This document shows positions 4,476-6,277 of a DNA stretch of 6,277 nucleotides, piece after piece (position 1 is the stretch's first letter; every line of letters begins with the position of its first letter). A model generated the notes under the pieces. The model made no database searches. It was given only the letters and a program-made list of their open reading frames with translations, and was not told where the DNA came from. The stretch is from NCBI GenBank assembly GCA_964575975.1, contig CAZNTU010000290.1:1-6277 (forward strand). The letters are read 5' to 3'. Origin of the DNA: G963674505 sp964575975. Its GTDB lineage: Bacteria > Desulfobacterota > Desulfobacteria > Desulfobacterales > SKZT01. The position numbers and the translations under genes are program-made.

Positions 4476-6277
4476 ATGAGCGACGATCAGAGGATTACTC
4501 CAACCGGTCTCTTGGTCCAGATGGGAATCACGCCGGCCGACAACCCGTACAATTTCAAGACGGCGCTGCCTTGGAAGAGCATGGTCGGCGGCATGCAGAT
4601 CAGGATGCTCCTCAAGTACCAGCAATTCCTCGAAGAGATCGGCAGGAACCATCAACTCTTCGGGCCTCTGGCGGCCGCCGCGAGCCTGCAGAGCGCTCTC
4701 TTCAGGACATTCTTCACGGACCCGATCAAGGCCCATACCCGTATCGCCGTCCGGGCCGGCAAAGAACCGGATCTCTATCGCGACATGAACGGCTGGATTT
4801 ACAAGAACTACGCCCGTTCCCTCCACGACCTGTGCGGCTATTTCATGAAGGACGGCAAATTCGACCGCAAGAAGGCGGCTACGGTTTCTACCACTCCCGA
4901 CGGCCACCGCATGCTGAAGGAATATTGCCAGGAATTCGCCCAGATGGAGAAGCTGTACAATTCCCTGGGCATGACCCGCCTTCATGCCATGAAGGAGATG
5001 CTCAAATGTCTTCTGGTGGTCGTCACGGAATTGCCCCTCGACGGGGAGGACCTGCCCTACATGCGGAAACGGCAGGACGGGACCGACGCGATGACGCTGG
5101 AGGAGTACCTGGAGGAGAACCGGTTCCGGTTGGAATGCCTCCACAAGGCCAACGCCTTCGACCCGAAGGAGTTCTCCGAGCGGGCGACCCGAGGGCGGAT
5201 CGGCTGCTGCGAGTACGTCGTCGTCAAGGGCTCGAAGCTCCACGGCGTGCGCCTTCGCCACTATCCCCTCCCGAAGGGCGTCAAACCGAACGGCCGGGTG
5301 CTCTACATATCGACCCCTCTGATCAACAAGCCGGAAGTGTTCGATCTGGCGGACGGCAAATCCGTCGTCCAAGGCATGCTTCGGGAAGGATACGCCATCT
5401 ACCTGGTCGATTACGGCGAATGCGGTCCCGACGACACGAACCTCGGACTGGATTTCTACGGGAAAACCGTCCACGACCGGTACCTGGAAATCGTCAAGAA
5501 GAAGCATCCCAGCTGCGAAATCCAGGTCATGGGGTACTGCATGGGCGGCACTCTGATGCTGCCTTACCTGGCACGGCGCGCGGAGGAACGCGCCGCGAGG
5601 GGCGAAAAGATGGACGTCCGAAAGATCGCCCTGATGGCGTCTCCCGTCCGTTTCGACGACGCCGAGAGCGGCCACGGAAAGATGCGCTCCTTCATCCGGC
5701 TATACTACGATCCCGACTTTATGAACGAGTTGTTCGGGAGCGTCAACATCCCTCCCCAGATCGTCGATTTCGGCATGAACGAGATCCAGCCGGGAGTCCA
5801 CTACACGGTTCTAAGCGGTTTCTACGGCCGCGCCATTTATTCGCGCGCCATCGAGGACTCGGCCCCATTCCTGTACTGGCTGACCCATGGGACGAAGTTT
5901 CCCGCCCGAGCCCATCGCGAATGGATTCGCCACTTCTTCCTCGGCAACGAGCTGGCGAAGGGATCGTATCGCCTGCCCTCGGCGGTCCCGGAACTCGACG
6001 GCCGGCCCGTGGACATGGAAGCCCTAGCCCGGGGAGGCGTCGTCATCTTCGATTACCGTGGCTCCCGGGACCCGATCGCGCCGCCCGGCTCTTGCGTCGC
6101 CAGTCAGTTGTGGGGGATGCGCGACGACGGGAACATCCAGATGACCCGCGGAGGTCTGAACCGCACGTTCGAAAAGAACATCGGCCACATCTTCGTGGTC
6201 AGCAAGACACTGCTCGCGGAGTACCTCAAGACGGTCTCCGACTTTCTCGGCGGGGTCGAATGCGAGGGAATCGATTA
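4476..6277 (+). CDS. phaC: PhaC-like poly(3-hydroxyalkanoate) synthase (runs to the window edge)
   Basis: This alpha/beta-hydrolase-fold enzyme would polymerise (R)-3-hydroxyacyl-CoA into storage polyester on granules. The reading frame is open for 600 codons. It starts at ATG 4476, with AAGGA 9 nt upstream, and stops at the window edge on the bases TA, so a stop codon there is possible. The core begins near residue 240. It shows TPLINKPEVFDLADGKSVV at 280-298 and VDYG at 311-314 (DWG in many synthases). The lipase-like box GYCMGG at 353-358 carries nucleophile Cys355, the Asp motif SRDPIAPP carries Asp532, and GHIF carries His571. Residues 1 to about 235 form a helical, charged N-terminal region typical in length of class I/II rather than the short class III PhaC. 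No phaE, phasin, phaA or phaB is visible. Third codon positions are very GC-rich, which leaves a long antisense open frame. Assignment to the family is firm, but polymer formation and substrate chain length are not established. Confidence 0.88.
   Translation, partial: MSDDQRITPTGLLVQMGITPADNPYNFKTALPWKSMVGGMQIRMLLKYQQFLEEIGRNHQLFGPLAAAASLQSALFRTFFTDPIKAHTRIAVRAGKEPDLYRDMNGWIYKNYARSLHDLCGYFMKDGKFDRKKAATVSTTPDGHRMLKEYCQEFAQMEKLYNSLGMTRLHAMKEMLKCLLVVVTELPLDGEDLPYMRKRQDGTDAMTLEEYLEENRFRLECLHKANAFDPKEFSERATRGRIGCCEYVVVKGSKLHGVRLRHYPLPKGVKPNGRVLYISTPLINKPEVFDLADGKSVVQGMLREGYAIYLVDYGECGPDDTNLGLDFYGKTVHDRYLEIVKKKHPSCEIQVMGYCMGGTLMLPYLARRAEERAARGEKMDVRKIALMASPVRFDDAESGHGKMRSFIRLYYDPDFMNELFGSVNIPPQIVDFGMNEIQPGVHYTVLSGFYGRAIYSRAIEDSAPFLYWLTHGTKFPARAHREWIRHFFLGNELAKGSYRLPSAVPELDGRPVDMEALARGGVVIFDYRGSRDPIAPPGSCVASQLWGMRDDGNIQMTRGGLNRTFEKNIGHIFVVSKTLLAEYLKTVSDFLGGVECEGID

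Noticed and set aside
4416..5675. 419-codon open frame antisense to the PhaC-like gene
   Set aside because: The opposite strand encodes a clear PhaC with its triad. The antisense frame is explained by GC-rich third positions and reads as a His/Val/Arg-rich shadow without motifs.

Overview
The window looks like a chromosomal housekeeping and accessory segment of a Gram-negative bacterium, most likely a member of the Desulfobacterota/deltaproteobacterial group. That placement is an inference. It rests on moderate-to-high GC coding sequence, an HD-domain tRNA nucleotidyltransferase, a PhaC-type synthase, and a GGDEF enzyme whose base-recognition residues resemble the cyclic AMP-GMP (Hypr) subgroup known from Geobacter and relatives. 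There are no mobile elements, rRNA or tRNA genes, or CRISPR repeats that I can see.

Layout, left to right. (1) 1-163, minus strand: the first 54 codons of a membrane-anchored protein that runs off the left edge. (2) 164-383: a divergent, AT-richer intergenic stretch. (3) 384-1805, plus strand: a complete CCA-adding/poly(A) polymerase-family tRNA nucleotidyltransferase with an HD domain. (4) 1806-1959: a convergent intergenic stretch with two hairpins, the second a good bidirectional intrinsic terminator. (5) 1960-3078, minus strand: a D-alanyl-D-alanine carboxypeptidase (peptidase S11, PBP5/6 type) with a C-terminal membrane anchor. (6) 3115-4215, minus strand: a GAF-GGDEF nucleotide cyclase with a TTG start. 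It lies about 36 bp upstream of the carboxypeptidase and is probably co-transcribed with it. (7) 4216-4475: a divergent control region with a good sigma70-like promoter facing right and two small hairpins. (8) 4476-6277, plus strand: a PhaC-like poly(3-hydroxyalkanoate) synthase with an intact Cys-Asp-His triad and a long N-terminal region. It is open for 600 codons to the right edge.

The most interesting point is the GGDEF protein. It keeps the GGDEF motif and the metal-binding residues. It replaces both residues that read guanine in canonical diguanylate cyclases (Asn to Val, Asp to Ser), and it lacks the RxxD inhibitory site. The Asp-to-Ser change is the hallmark of Hypr GGDEF enzymes that make 3',3'-cGAMP. 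The two-gene unit would then couple a GAF-sensed cyclic dinucleotide signal to expression of a periplasmic peptidoglycan-trimming enzyme. The coupling is inferred from gene order only. The other genes look like separate transcription units.
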